Position numbers and translations under genes: made by a program. DNA of 61,074 nucleotides from JAHEJX01 sp041605955. GTDB taxonomy: Bacteria; Actinomycetota; Acidimicrobiia; Spongiisociales; UBA5794. The notes beneath the pieces are model-generated. The model saw only the letters and a list, made by a program, of their open reading frames with translations. It ran no database searches and was not told the origin of the DNA. Below, in pieces: positions 34,409 through 43,408 of the stretch. Numbering within the stretch: the first letter of the stretch is position 1; each line of letters begins with the position of its first letter. The stretch is taken from assembly GCA_041605955.1 (NCBI GenBank), contig JBFIXI010000014.1, positions 1 through 61,074 on the forward strand. Reading direction: 5' to 3'.

Positions 34409-35473
34409 CTACGGGGCCGGGACCACCGCCTCGATGTCGACGGGCGACCTCGTCAGGTAAGCCGTACCCACGATGGAGAGGTAGAGGGGCTGCGGGTCGA
34501 CCATGCTCAGGTTGTAGATCCTGGCCCCGTCCAGTTCCTCATCCTGCTCCACGCCGTTGACTACGAGATGCTGGGCACTGAGGTCGAAGGAGACAACCCT
34601 CCAATCGTCTCCGGGCAGGTTCAAGTCGATCCGGCGTATCTCAGCGCCACTGGCGACGTGGCGGATGACGGCGTAGTGGACACCATCCACTGTCTCCAAG
34701 TAGACGAGCTGCTCACCGTCGGCCGACAGCTCGCCTAGAGAAGGGCATATCCCGCAGTCGGTGAAGGAGCCCTCGGGCTCGTCGGGATCGGCGGCCACCG
34801 CAGCTTCGTTCGCCTGCAGATCGATGAAGCGCATCCCATGCGACGCCTCGGCGGACCAGTTGAGGAGGATGAGGCTGGAGCTCACCGAGACGGGAAAGGA
34901 GCTGGCTTCCCAACCGCCGGTCACTTCCAGCTCGCTCACCTCGCGGGAGGTCAGGTTGTAGCGGCGCAAGGTCTCCCGAGCGTCGTCGGGAGTGCTGCCT
35001 TCGTTGCGGGTGTAATACGCGTAGGTGTCTCCGTCGCGGGCGACTCCGGCCAACACCAGGCCCTGCGACATCTGCGGGATGAGCATCGCCGCCGCCTCCC
35101 CGGATCCGCGCCGGACCCGGTAGACGACGCTGGCCCGATCGCGGGCGAATTGCTCCTGCTGGAACAGCACTCCGCCGTCGAGATCGTCGATGGCGAATGC
35201 CGCCGGGCCGGCGATGAGCTGGTCGGCGGTTCCATCGGGATTGATCCGAAACACGCCGTCCGGGTTGGCTACCAACAGCTCGGCCCCAACCGGCGGCGGT
35301 GGGGCGTCCGTGCTGGATGTAGTCGCGGCAGCCGCAGTGGTGGTCGCACCGCCGGCCGTGGTCGAGACGCTCGGCGACGACATCACCGGGGCGGCAGTAG
35401 TGGGTGAGGTGGATTCACCACCGCAGGCGGCGACGGTCAGTGCTATCAACAGCAGAACCATGAGCTGGCGCAT
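34409..35473 (-). CDS. Lipoprotein with beta-propeller-like domain
   Basis: 354 residues. The signal peptide MRQLMVLLLIALTVAACGG ends in a good lipobox (VAAC, Cys17), followed by a Ser/Thr/Ala linker of about 40 residues. The rest is beta-rich with repeated GD-x-YAYYT, RRYNLTSREVSEL and GELSADGEQLVYLE strands typical of TolB/WD-like propellers. Two cysteines in DCGICPS may bond. Same strand as and upstream of the VanW gene, but with a 43-bp gap; joint function unproven. Confidence 0.8.
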   Translation of the reverse strand: MRQLMVLLLIALTVAACGGESTSPTTAAPVMSSPSVSTTAGGATTTAAAATTSSTDAPPPPVGAELLVANPDGVFRINPDGTADQLIAGPAAFAIDDLDGGVLFQQEQFARDRASVVYRVRRGSGEAAAMLIPQMSQGLVLAGVARDGDTYAYYTRNEGSTPDDARETLRRYNLTSREVSELEVTGGWEASSFPVSVSSSLILLNWSAEASHGMRFIDLQANEAAVAADPDEPEGSFTDCGICPSLGELSADGEQLVYLETVDGVHYAVIRHVASGAEIRRIDLNLPGDDWRVVSFDLSAQHLVVNGVEQDEELDGARIYNLSMVDPQPLYLSIVGTAYLTRSPVDIEAVVPAP

Positions 35474-35521
35474 TACCTCACAACGGTAAGTGGTCGCCGC
35501 CGGTTCCGGGTGGATATGCAG

Positions 35522-35725
35522 TCAATGCTGCTTGCGCTTCTCCATCACGTAGCCCACTGCGCCCCCGGCGACGGCTCCCACCAGCAGCGCCACGATGTTG
35601 GGCGAAGCCACCAGCCACGAGCCGAGGATTCCCATGATTCCCCCGGCGAACGCGCCGATGCGCAGACCGTTGATCGGATCATGCGGGGGCCGGCCGGCGG
35701 GGTAGCGTTTCTCACGGTGACTCAT
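35522..35725 (-). CDS. Small glycine-zipper membrane protein
   Basis: 67 residues: a basic N-terminus, two hydrophobic segments separated by SWLVASPN, with regularly spaced glycines (GAFAGGIMGILG and VGAVAGGAVGYVM), then a basic tail EKRKQH. Typical of glycine-zipper inner-membrane proteins. No specific function can be given. Confidence 0.65.
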   Translation of the reverse strand: MSHREKRYPAGRPPHDPINGLRIGAFAGGIMGILGSWLVASPNIVALLVGAVAGGAVGYVMEKRKQH

Positions 35726-36029
35726 ACCGTCACGCTACGCAACCGACCAACGGGCAGATAGAGGCAAAGGCAAGGTCGCCCAACCTCCAAAGCCCGCATC
35801 GGGGCCCACGATTCGGCCATGAGCCCCCGCAGCACCGTTGTGATGGTGGCGCTTGTGCTCGTAGCAATGGCCACCCCCTGAGCCTCATGCGCTCGGCGAG
35901 CTCTCCTCGCTTTTCCACCGACTCGCGGCAGAAGACGCCGGCGAGCCCTACCAACCGGAGAGAATCGAGGTCTCATGGTTCCCCCCACTCGGCGATCCTC
36001 CGTCCGCGACCCAGCCTTGGCCGCTGAAG

Positions 36030-36236
36030 GTGACGCCGAACGAAGGGCGATTCGTGTCCGCAGGCGATTCGTCCTGCTTCGTCCTCGCCGCCGGCCCGGT
36101 TATGGCGGCCGCCGCTGCTTTCAGCGAAGCGCGCCGCGGCACCCATTACGAGTTTGAGGAACGTGCGTATTGGCTGGTGGCCCGAGTCCTGCTTCCCGGC
36201 GAGGATGGCTGCGGGCCCGTGTTCGATGGGAGCTAG
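36030..36236 (+). CDS. Hypothetical 68-residue protein
   Basis: GTG at 36030, TAG at 36234-36236, the stop overlapping the stop of the convergent endonuclease IV gene. The product has protein-like composition (FVLAAGPVMAAAAAFSEARR, then FEERAYWLVARVLLPGEDG) and mostly G/C third positions, but no usable ribosome binding site and no recognised homologue. The stretch 35726-36029 before it shows no convincing gene; a 20-codon frame at 35819 lacks a ribosome binding site. Confidence 0.35.
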   Translation: MTPNEGRFVSAGDSSCFVLAAGPVMAAAAAFSEARRGTHYEFEERAYWLVARVLLPGEDGCGPVFDGS

Positions 36237-37000
36237 CCGAGCCGCTCCCGCAGCCAGGAGATATCGGCCTTGTGCTCGGTGGCTCCGCCTGGAGTCTCCA
36301 CCACGATCGGCGCCTGGGCTGCGGCCACGCACGCCACCAGGAGATCTTCCGGGATCTCGCCGCTTCCGAGGTTGGCGTGGCGATCCCGCCTGGAATCGAA
36401 CGAATCCCGTGAGCCGTTGCAGTGCAGCAAATCGACTTTGCCGGTAGCGTCCCGCACGACTTGCACTGCCGTCTCCAGGGAAGCGCCTCCGGCCCAGGCG
36501 TGGCAGGTGTCGAGGCACGCACCCACGTTGTAGTCGCCGATCTCCTCCCAGAGCGGGCCGTAGTTCTCCAGCTCGCGCACCACGGCATTGCCGCCGCCGG
36601 CCGTGTTCTCGATGAGGATCGGCACCGTCACGTCAAAGCTGTCGAGCGCCTTGCGCCAGCGCTCGTAGCCGACCGCGACGTCCTCGTCGTCGCCGACGTG
36701 GCCCCCGTGCACGATGACACCGGCGGCGCCGATGGCGGCCGCCGCCTCAACAGTCTGGGCGAGGTTCTTGCGCGACGGGATGCGGATCCGATTGTTGGGC
36801 GATGCCAGGTTCATCAGATACGGCGCGTGGACGTAGAGAGGAACTCCGCTGGCCAGCAGCTCGGCTGCGTCGTTGCGGGGCGCCGGCTTCTTCCAGCCCT
36901 GCGGGTTGGATAGGAAGAACTGCACCAGATCGGCGTCACGAGCGGTCAGCTCGTCGAGCGGATGCTCGTTGGGGGTATGGGCCCCGATCTGCCAGCTCAC
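36233..37000 (-). CDS. nfo: Endonuclease IV-like AP endonuclease (TIM barrel)
   Basis: 255 residues; typical enzymes have about 280. Motifs follow the family in order: IGAHTP near the start, VQFFLSNPQGWKKP, YVHAPYLMNLASPNN, VIVHGGHVGDD, ILIENTAGGGN, and CLDTCHAWAGG, supplying the metal-binding His, Glu and Asp residues, then HCNGSRDSFDSRRDRHANLGSG. It would cut DNA at abasic sites. GTG start at 37000 overlaps the upstream stop as GTGA. Confidence 0.85.
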   Translation of the reverse strand: MSWQIGAHTPNEHPLDELTARDADLVQFFLSNPQGWKKPAPRNDAAELLASGVPLYVHAPYLMNLASPNNRIRIPSRKNLAQTVEAAAAIGAAGVIVHGGHVGDDEDVAVGYERWRKALDSFDVTVPILIENTAGGGNAVVRELENYGPLWEEIGDYNVGACLDTCHAWAGGASLETAVQVVRDATGKVDLLHCNGSRDSFDSRRDRHANLGSGEIPEDLLVACVAAAQAPIVVETPGGATEHKADISWLRERLG

Positions 37001-37611
37001 CGGGGCGCTCCCTCTGCGGTCGAACCGGTCGAGCTGGGGGCACCGGCCGTGGCAGCCCGAACTTGGGCGCGGGCCTTCTCGATGCCGATCCGAATGGCGA
37101 CCTCTTCGGCAGTCTCGGTCCAGCCGTCCGTGTCGATGCGGAGCACATCGTCTTGCCACTCTGCGCCCCACAGCTGTTCGGGAAAGCGGGTCGGGTCGTC
37201 CACTGCGATCAGCAGCTGCCGGGGGTTAACCGCCGCGGCCGGAGTGTCGTCGGATGCGGAGCGGGCCCAAATTATGCGATGAAAGGGGATATGCATCATG
37301 TTATTGGCACTGAGCAGGCGAATCGACACTCCGGATTCGTCGAGCTCGAGCATCGGCCGGCGCCGCACCAGCCCGGCGATCGCCACCAGCGTCGTGCCTC
37401 CGCCGATGAGCAGGAAGAGGCTTCCCCACATCAGGTCGTGGCGCCGGTCGATCTGGCCGCGCGAGGTGAGGGCGCCCGAGTCGTCTGTAGTCGGCGGCTC
37501 CGACACGCGGTGCGCCCAGACTATGTCGACCGCGGCCAGCACCAGGATCAGGCCGGCCAGCCCGAACATGAACTGGCGCAGCGGCGACCGCTCTACTCGA
37601 AATATGTTCAC
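36997..37611 (-). CDS. Membrane protein of unknown function between pyrE and endonuclease IV
   Basis: 204 residues from the GTG at 37611 (VNIFRVERSPLRQF). It has one helix at about 16-33, a polar stretch, a second helix at about 58-78, then a PH-like cytoplasmic domain (RRRPMLELDESGVSIRLLSAN, IPFHRIIWAR) and an Ala/Arg-rich tail. Both ends overlap neighbours by 4 bp (GTGA), so pyrE, this gene and nfo form one coupled unit. Family not recognised. Confidence 0.7.
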   Translation of the reverse strand: MNIFRVERSPLRQFMFGLAGLILVLAAVDIVWAHRVSEPPTTDDSGALTSRGQIDRRHDLMWGSLFLLIGGGTTLVAIAGLVRRRPMLELDESGVSIRLLSANNMMHIPFHRIIWARSASDDTPAAAVNPRQLLIAVDDPTRFPEQLWGAEWQDDVLRIDTDGWTETAEEVAIRIGIEKARAQVRAATAGAPSSTGSTAEGAPR

Positions 37612-38171
37612 TCGCTGATTCCCAGGTCGGCAGGCAGGATCACTGCACTGAATGGTACGCCGAGCTCGGCGCAACGCTCGGCCGCAGCGCCCCCGCTGCG
37701 GTCCACGAGCACCAAAGCCTGGACCACTTCGATGCCGGCGTCACGCAGCACCGCTATTGCTTCGACGAACGACGCTCCGGTCGTCGTCGTGTCGTCAACC
37801 ACAGCCACCTTGTCTGCGGCCGTCACGGGGCCCACCAGGCGGCCGCCGGCCCCGTGGTCCTTTGCCGCCTTGCGGATCGAGAAGGCCTTGAGGGGAGGTT
37901 CGACGAGCGCGGCGGTGGCGATGGATACGGGGTCGGCCCCCATCGTCAGGCCCCCGAGCGCAGTGACGGCGGGATCGAGCAACCGGCCAATGCAGGCGGC
38001 CACGAGGCGAGCTCCTGAACCCGAATAGGTCACCTGCCGGCCGTCGAGATACCAGCTCGAGGTTCCGCCGGAGCTGAGCTGAAACGGCCCGTCGGTGCGC
38101 AGCGCGTGGGCTTTGACGTGGGTGACTAGTTCGTCTTTGACGTCTGCAGAAATTTCCAAAAAAGTGCTCAA
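37608..38171 (-). CDS. pyrE: Orotate phosphoribosyltransferase
   Basis: 187 residues. Makes OMP from orotate and PRPP in pyrimidine synthesis. The PRPP loop VAVVDDTTTTGASFVEA (about 122-138), the N-terminal FQLSSGGTSSWYLDGRQVT and the lysine-containing SIRKAAKDHG loop are present. Start is TTG at 38171 with no clear Shine-Dalgarno, so the exact first codon is uncertain. First gene of a coupled trio. Confidence 0.92.
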   Translation of the reverse strand: MSTFLEISADVKDELVTHVKAHALRTDGPFQLSSGGTSSWYLDGRQVTYSGSGARLVAACIGRLLDPAVTALGGLTMGADPVSIATAALVEPPLKAFSIRKAAKDHGAGGRLVGPVTAADKVAVVDDTTTTGASFVEAIAVLRDAGIEVVQALVLVDRSGGAAAERCAELGVPFSAVILPADLGISE

Positions 38172-38236
38172 GTTCGCGCGGGCTCGGGCCGAGATAGTAC
38201 TCAGACAGGATGCCTTCCTACCTCCCGTCTAAGCCC

Positions 38237-38269
38237 GAACCGTAGGCCGCCATCGGCGGCCTTCGGTTC
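38237..38269. terminator. Hairpin between divergent pyrE and phosphatase genes
   Basis: GAACCG...CGGTTC (38237-38242 with 38264-38269) encloses GGCCGCC/GGCGGCC (38245-38251 with 38255-38261) around an ATC loop. It looks like a terminator but lies between divergent genes, so it may instead act in a leader RNA of the phosphatase gene. Confidence 0.45.
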
Positions 38270-38357
38270 ATTCTGGGGCCGTTTGCCTCCCGTTGATGAC
38301 ATTGACGATTGACAGCCCGCCGCTCAAGGCGGCAAGCCGGATGGTCGATTCGTAACT

Positions 38358-39047
38358 ATGGAGCTGATCTTCGTTCGCCATGGGGAGCCGGAGTGGTCGG
38401 TCGATGGGATCAACCAGGTCGACCCAGGGCTGACGACTCGCGGCCACGAGCAGAGCCGGATGGTCGGTGAGTATCTCGCCGACTTCGATACGCCGCTCAC
38501 CGAGATACTCGTCTCGCCGGCGCGTCGTGCCGAGGAAACGGCGGCGCCGATCGCGGCTGCCACCGGGATTCCCAGCCAAACCGTCGACAAGCTCGCCGAG
38601 ATCTTGATGCCCGACTGGAGTGACATACCGGAGGATGAGGTCCGCCGCATCTTCCGCGAGGCCCAGCAGCGCCATCCCCAGGATTGGTGGACCGGGATGC
38701 CGGGCGGCGAGCCATTCGACGAGTTCCACAAGCGCATTGCCGCCACCATCACGGAGGTGGTCGGCGCCCGGGGGGCTGTTGCGCTCGAGGGCGACGATCG
38801 GCACCTGTGGCGCATGACCGGGCCCGCCGATCAACGCATCGCGGTGGTGGCCCACGCCGGCACCAACACCGCAGCCCTCGGCACGCTGCTCCATATCGAC
38901 CCGACTCCGTGGGAGTGGGACCGTTTCGCACTGGGGCATGCGTCCGTGAGCCGAGTGCGGCTCATCTCTCTTGGCGGCGAGCATGTCTTCAGCCTCCGGG
39001 CTCTCAATGATCGGGCCCATCTGCCCAGGCAATTGCGCAGCCGTTGA
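38358..39047 (+). CDS. Histidine phosphatase family protein
   Basis: 229 residues. The phosphoacceptor motif is VRHGEP at 6-11 (His8), with the second arginine region SPARRAEETA and the distal histidine in VVAHAGTN. Phosphoglycerate-mutase-like fold; in such stand-alone proteins the substrate is open. The ATG at 38358 gives the expected MELIFVRHGE start. Confidence 0.88.
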   Translation: MELIFVRHGEPEWSVDGINQVDPGLTTRGHEQSRMVGEYLADFDTPLTEILVSPARRAEETAAPIAAATGIPSQTVDKLAEILMPDWSDIPEDEVRRIFREAQQRHPQDWWTGMPGGEPFDEFHKRIAATITEVVGARGAVALEGDDRHLWRMTGPADQRIAVVAHAGTNTAALGTLLHIDPTPWEWDRFALGHASVSRVRLISLGGEHVFSLRALNDRAHLPRQLRSR

Positions 39048-39060
39048 ACCAGAACCGGAT

Positions 39061-39507
39061 CTAGCTGGGCGACTTCTCCGCCGTCACCACCTTGAAGATC
39101 GAGGCGATGACTGCAATCACCAGCACCGCCATCGTGACCCCCAGGATGACGCGTACAGTTGCCGCCCAGCGGAAGCTGTACGGCGAGAAGTCGAATGGGA
39201 AGACCGCCCACACGCGAGCCGCCACCACGAGGGCGATGACGGCGGTGACGATGTCGCCGGTCGACTTCACCCGAACCGAATCATTGGCCACGTAGAGCAG
39301 ATTGACGATGACGCCGGCCACCAGCGACACATTGATCGCCGGCAGCACGTCTGCGAATTCCGCGGTTAGCCAGGGGAAGGCGTCCCAATCGAGCAGGTTG
39401 TTGGCAACGTAGATGAAGACACCGTTGACCGCAGCGCCGATGATGTAGCCGACGCGCCGGGCCGGCCGGCCCATCCCGGTCGTGGTTGGAGCGGGTGCCG
39501 CCGTCAT
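39061..39507 (-). CDS. Four-helix membrane protein of unknown function
   Basis: 148 residues with four membrane helices, around 18-36, 55-74, 85-103 and 115-138, and a Pro/Thr-rich N-terminus. No conserved polar motif inside the helices was noticed. Convergent with the histidine phosphatase gene (13-bp gap) and divergent from the MFS gene. Function unknown. Confidence 0.65.
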   Translation of the reverse strand: MTAAPAPTTTGMGRPARRVGYIIGAAVNGVFIYVANNLLDWDAFPWLTAEFADVLPAINVSLVAGVIVNLLYVANDSVRVKSTGDIVTAVIALVVAARVWAVFPFDFSPYSFRWAATVRVILGVTMAVLVIAVIASIFKVVTAEKSPS

Positions 39508-39628
39508 GGCGTCACTCCTTCACTTGCGGCTCTTACATCTGACCAGCACTCGCCAGATGCCGATAGAGGCCAACGGCATGAGCTCACCCGGTAGCCGACG
39601 GAACCACGCACAGCGCTACTGTCGTGCC

Positions 39629-40873
39629 GTGACCGCCGTGCCGAGGGCAACTCGAAACCGCCTCCTGGCGACACTCTTCGCCGGCAGCGGCCTCGTTCGG
39701 ACCGGCTTCATCGCCGCCATCACCGTCGGTGCGCTGGCCGCAGAGGACATGCTCGATTCGGTGGCGCTCAGCGGCATGCCGGCGGCGGCGGCCACCATCG
39801 GTGTTGCCGTGGGCACCACCCCGATCGCAGCTTTGATGGCGGCCCGCGGCAGGCGGATCGGCATCGTGAGCGGCTCGGCGATCGCAGTGGGCGGGGCGGC
39901 ACTGGCCGCCGTCAGCATCGGTATCGGATCGTTCCCTCTCTTCGTCTTCAGCCTCTTCGTACTGGGATTCGGGGCCGCCGGCGACCGGCTCTCGCGATAC
40001 GCCGCCGCCGATATCTCCACCGCCGGCAAACGAGCGCTGGCCATCTCTGTCGTGGTATGGGCCGGCACCATCGGATCGATCGTGGGGCCCGCCCTGTTGG
40101 AGACCGCCGAGACGTTCGCCGAGTCATTCGACCTCCCCGGATTGGCCGGGCCGTATCTACTCGCGGCAACTGCCCTCTTGGCCGCGGTTGCGGTGACCCA
40201 TCTCGCCCTGCGCCCCGATCCACTGTCGTTCGTCACCGATGGCGGCGATCGCATCCGCCGGACCGAGCGGCCCCCTGTGGTGACCATGCTGGCCGAGCCA
40301 TCTGTGCAGTTTGCGATCCTGGCCCTGGCAGTGGGCCAGGTCGTCATGGTCATCATCATGTCGATGACCCCGATCCACATCCGGAGGGCCGGCGACGACC
40401 TTGGAATCATCGGGCTGATCATCGCCGCCCACACCTTCGGCATGTTCGCCCTGTCACCGCTCACCGGTTGGGTGGCGGACCGTATCGGCAGGCCCAAAGT
40501 GGTGATGGCCGGCCACGGCGTCTTGCTGATATCGGCTTTGTTGGCGGCTGGAGCCGGAGGTGGCGATACGGCACTGCTGTTCGCTGCGCTCCTCCTGCTC
40601 GGCGTGGGGTGGAACTTCAGCTTCATCGCCGGCAGCGCCTATCTCACCGAGAGCGCCGCCCCCGAGCTGCGAGTGCAGCTGGAGGGCATGGCCGACACCG
40701 TCGTCTGGACCTCGGGTGCGCTCGCTTCGCTGTCGTCCGGACTGCTGTTCGCCCTTTCCGGCTATGCAGCCCTCTGCCTCATCGGCGCCGCCCTCGTCGC
40801 CCTGCCGGCAGCAGCCGCCTACCGGTTCCGCCGGACGCTACTGGCGCCGGCCTACGCTTCTCGCCATGGCTGA
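39629..40873 (+). CDS. Major facilitator superfamily transporter
   Basis: About 414 residues and 12 predicted membrane helices. The MFS loop between helices 2 and 3 is degenerate (MAARGRRIG), while the equivalent in the second half is clear: SPLTGWVADRIGRPKVV. Start set at GTG 39629 (VTAVPRATRNRLL), because the longer frame from 39482 overlaps the divergent gene; an ATG at 39578 is possible. Likely a drug/metabolite exporter; substrate unknown. The next gene overlaps its end by 8 bp. Confidence 0.82.
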   Translation: MTAVPRATRNRLLATLFAGSGLVRTGFIAAITVGALAAEDMLDSVALSGMPAAAATIGVAVGTTPIAALMAARGRRIGIVSGSAIAVGGAALAAVSIGIGSFPLFVFSLFVLGFGAAGDRLSRYAAADISTAGKRALAISVVVWAGTIGSIVGPALLETAETFAESFDLPGLAGPYLLAATALLAAVAVTHLALRPDPLSFVTDGGDRIRRTERPPVVTMLAEPSVQFAILALAVGQVVMVIIMSMTPIHIRRAGDDLGIIGLIIAAHTFGMFALSPLTGWVADRIGRPKVVMAGHGVLLISALLAAGAGGGDTALLFAALLLLGVGWNFSFIAGSAYLTESAAPELRVQLEGMADTVVWTSGALASLSSGLLFALSGYAALCLIGAALVALPAAAAYRFRRTLLAPAYASRHG

Positions 40874-41186
40874 CGAACCCGCCCGGCAGTGGCTGTATCA
40901 CTTCCGCCCAGGAGAGCGGCCGGAGCTGGCCCGCGACGCAAATGCGTGGACCGAGGACGACGACCGCATCGCCGCCGCGCATGTTGCCTACCTTCGCCAG
41001 GCCACCGCCGACGGCATCGTGATTCTGGCCGGTCGCTGTCAGGACGGCATCGGTCCGGCCGTCGTGATTTTCGAGGCCCCTGACGTCACTGCGGCGCGGG
41101 CCTTCATGGAGGCCGACCCTTTCGTGCGCCACGGACTGTTCGGGGCCGACCTCCACCCGTTCCGGGCCGCGTTCATGCGGGAGTGA
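40866..41186 (+). CDS. YciI-like protein
   Basis: 106 residues with the YciI (DGPF-like dimeric alpha-beta barrel) pattern: HFRPGERPELARDANAWTED, HVAYLRQATADG, then AVVIFEAPDVTAARAFMEADPFVRHGL and a closing FRAAF. The ADPF motif is typical. YciI proteins have a conserved His-Asp pair and no agreed reaction. Translationally overlapped with the MFS gene. Confidence 0.82.
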   Translation: MADEPARQWLYHFRPGERPELARDANAWTEDDDRIAAAHVAYLRQATADGIVILAGRCQDGIGPAVVIFEAPDVTAARAFMEADPFVRHGLFGADLHPFRAAFMRE

Positions 41187-41255
41187 AGCGCAGCCGACAC
41201 CGCGCATCAGATAGCACGGGCGCCCATGACGGAGCAGAAGCCCACGACGGAGCAC

Positions 41256-41282
41256 GAGGGGGGACCAGTACAATCCCCCCTC
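41256..41282. terminator. C6/G6 hairpin between convergent genes
   Basis: GAGGGGGGA and TCCCCCCTC pair perfectly around the 9-base loop CCAGTACAA. It lies between the YciI gene (plus) and the betaine-binding protein gene (minus), where a bidirectional terminator is expected. A 15-bp direct repeat, gccca(t/c)gacggagca, lies just upstream at 41222-41254. Confidence 0.6.
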
Positions 41283-41368
41283 GTCTGGAAGCAAGGGGCC
41301 TGTGCGATCAGGTTACGCGTCCCCCGGACATGCCCGCGCGAGTCGGCGCCGGATCTGGGTCACCCGCC

Positions 41369-42325
41369 CTACGGGATCCAGGCCTTCCACGTGTCTTCGT
41401 GGTCGTCCACCCATTCGGCGGCTACGTCTTCGGGGTCGTCCCCGTCGATCTCGACTGCCGGCAACATCTCGAGCTGGTCGTCGTTGGTGATCGTGAAGGC
41501 CCGGAAGAACGCCAGCACGTCAGGGGCCTTGGCCTCCAGCATCCCCGACGCCGCCTTGAAGATGACGTCCTCGGGATAGTCGCAGTCGACTCCGCCGTCG
41601 CCGGCAGCTGCTGATGCGCCGCATGCCTCGGTGTAGGCAGGCAAAGTGACGTTGACCAAGTCGTACTTGGCCACAGCCGCCGTCGGAGTCCACCAGTAGA
41701 GCAGGATCGGCTCGTCCGCCGATACCCGGGCGTCCACCTCGGCAACTGTGGCCGGCTCCGAGCCGGAGAAGACGACCTCGAACGGAAGGCCCAGGTTGGC
41801 GATGATCTGCTCGTCGTACTGCGAATACGACGGGTCGGTACCGAGGAACCGGCCCTTGTCGCCGGTCTCCGGAGTGGCGAATATCGCGGCCACCGCCGGA
41901 TCGTTGTAACCCTCCCAAGTGGCCAACGCCGGGTTGTCGTCGATCACGTATTCGGGAACGAACCAGCCGATCTTGCCAACCGCTCCGAGCTCGCCGATGT
42001 CGACCACGGAACCGTCGTCGAAGTAGGTGCGCTCGGCGTCGGTGACTCCGGACGGCCAAATCTCGAGCACGACGTCGAGCGTGCCGTCGGCGAGTCCGGT
42101 GAACATCGCATCGTTCTCGTTGACCTCGGTGATCTCGACCGGATACCCCATCTCGTTTTCGAGGATGTTCTTGGCGACTTCGGCGTTGAGCCGCGAGGCT
42201 GTCCACGGGTTGACGATGATGTTGATGACTGGGTTGCTGGGATCGGGGCCGCCGCCGCCCTCGTCATCGCCACACGCGGTGGCAATCAGGGCCACGGCGG
42301 CGAAGACCACCATCAGCTTCTTCAT
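41369..42325 (-). CDS. Glycine betaine/proline-type ABC substrate-binding lipoprotein
   Basis: 318 residues. Signal peptide with lipobox IATAC (Cys18) and an acidic Gly-rich linker. The OpuAC domain follows: INIIVNPWTASRLNAEVAKNIL, then VVLEIWPSG, IGWFVPEYVIDD and EPILLYWWTPTA, with the tryptophans and tyrosines that form aromatic cages for quaternary amines. Transcribed divergently from its ATPase and permease genes across a 60-bp gap. Ligand (betaine, choline or similar) is inferred from the family. Confidence 0.9.
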   Translation of the reverse strand: MKKLMVVFAAVALIATACGDDEGGGGPDPSNPVINIIVNPWTASRLNAEVAKNILENEMGYPVEITEVNENDAMFTGLADGTLDVVLEIWPSGVTDAERTYFDDGSVVDIGELGAVGKIGWFVPEYVIDDNPALATWEGYNDPAVAAIFATPETGDKGRFLGTDPSYSQYDEQIIANLGLPFEVVFSGSEPATVAEVDARVSADEPILLYWWTPTAAVAKYDLVNVTLPAYTEACGASAAAGDGGVDCDYPEDVIFKAASGMLEAKAPDVLAFFRAFTITNDDQLEMLPAVEIDGDDPEDVAAEWVDDHEDTWKAWIP

Positions 42326-42385
42326 GTCCCTCTCTCCTCCCGTCGGCCATCACCCGGATGGCCCACTCCGCCTAAATTACTCGGC

Positions 42386-43408
42386 ATGGAGACGCCCGGC
42401 GCAACCTGCTTGGAAGTCAGCGGCGTGTGGAAGGTCTTTGGCTCTCGGCCGCAGCGGGCCCTCGAACTCGCCGAGGCCGGTGAACCGCGAGCCACGATCC
42501 TCGTGGAGACTGGCTGCACGATCGGGGTGCGCGACGTCAGCTTCCAGGTCACCCGCGGCGAGACGTTCGTGGTCATGGGCCTGTCCGGCTCGGGCAAATC
42601 GACGCTGATTCGCTGTATCGCCCAGCTCACCGACGTGACCCGGGGAGCGGTCGCCCTCGACGGCGACGAGCTCACCGAGATGGACGAGGCCCAGCTGCGC
42701 GCCGTGCGCCGCGAGAAGCTGTCGATGGTCTTTCAGCACTTCGGGCTGCTCCCTCACCGCCGGGTGATCGACAACGTGGCATACGGGCTCGAGGTCCAGG
42801 GCATGGGACGTGAGCAGCGTCACGCCCGGGCGACTGAGGTGCTGGGGGTTGTCGGGCTCGAGGGCTGGGGCGACCACTATCCGCAGCAGCTGTCGGGAGG
42901 GATGCAGCAGCGGGTAGGCCTAGCGCGGGCGCTGGCAGTGGATCCCGAGATCTTGTTCTTCGACGAGCCGTTCTCGGCGCTCGATCCGCTGATCAGGCGC
43001 GATATGCAAGACGAGCTGCTGCGATTGCAGCACGACATGCAGCGCACCATCGTGTTCATCACGCACGACTTCGCCGAGGCGATCAAGCTGGGCGACCGGA
43101 TCGCCATCATGAAAGACGGCGCCTTCGATCAGATCGGCACCGCCGCCGAGCTCATCACTCATCCCGCCACCGAGTACGTCGCCGAGTTCACCAAGGACAT
43201 CCCCAAGGCCAAGGTGCTGACCGCCGCCGACGTCATGCATCCGGCCGACGGGGCCGAGCCACGGGGCACCGTCCCCGGCGACCAATCTGTCGAGACGCTG
43301 CTGCCGGGGTTGCTCGTCGATCCGCGGCCCCTGGCGGTGATCGACGAGACGGGCACCGAGGTCGGCGTCGTCGACCGAGCGGCAGTTGCTGAGGTCCTCG
43401 AGTCGTGA
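42386..43408 (+). CDS. Glycine betaine/proline-type ABC importer ATP-binding protein
   Basis: 340 residues of the ProV/OpuAA type. Walker A GLSGSGKST is near 70, signature LSGGMQQRVGLARAL near 168 and Walker B LFFDEPFSALDPLIR near 190. The Q-loop segment SMVFQHFGLLPHRRVIDNVAYGLEVQG is characteristic of quaternary-amine importers. A degenerate CBS-like tail follows from about 275. An insert at about 20-45 separates the first strand from the core. Its stop overlaps the permease start as GTGA. Confidence 0.92.
   Translation: METPGATCLEVSGVWKVFGSRPQRALELAEAGEPRATILVETGCTIGVRDVSFQVTRGETFVVMGLSGSGKSTLIRCIAQLTDVTRGAVALDGDELTEMDEAQLRAVRREKLSMVFQHFGLLPHRRVIDNVAYGLEVQGMGREQRHARATEVLGVVGLEGWGDHYPQQLSGGMQQRVGLARALAVDPEILFFDEPFSALDPLIRRDMQDELLRLQHDMQRTIVFITHDFAEAIKLGDRIAIMKDGAFDQIGTAAELITHPATEYVAEFTKDIPKAKVLTAADVMHPADGAEPRGTVPGDQSVETLLPGLLVDPRPLAVIDETGTEVGVVDRAAVAEVLES

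Noticed and set aside
35819..35881. 20-codon hydrophobic ORF
   Set aside because: No ribosome binding site and no conserved context; too short to support.
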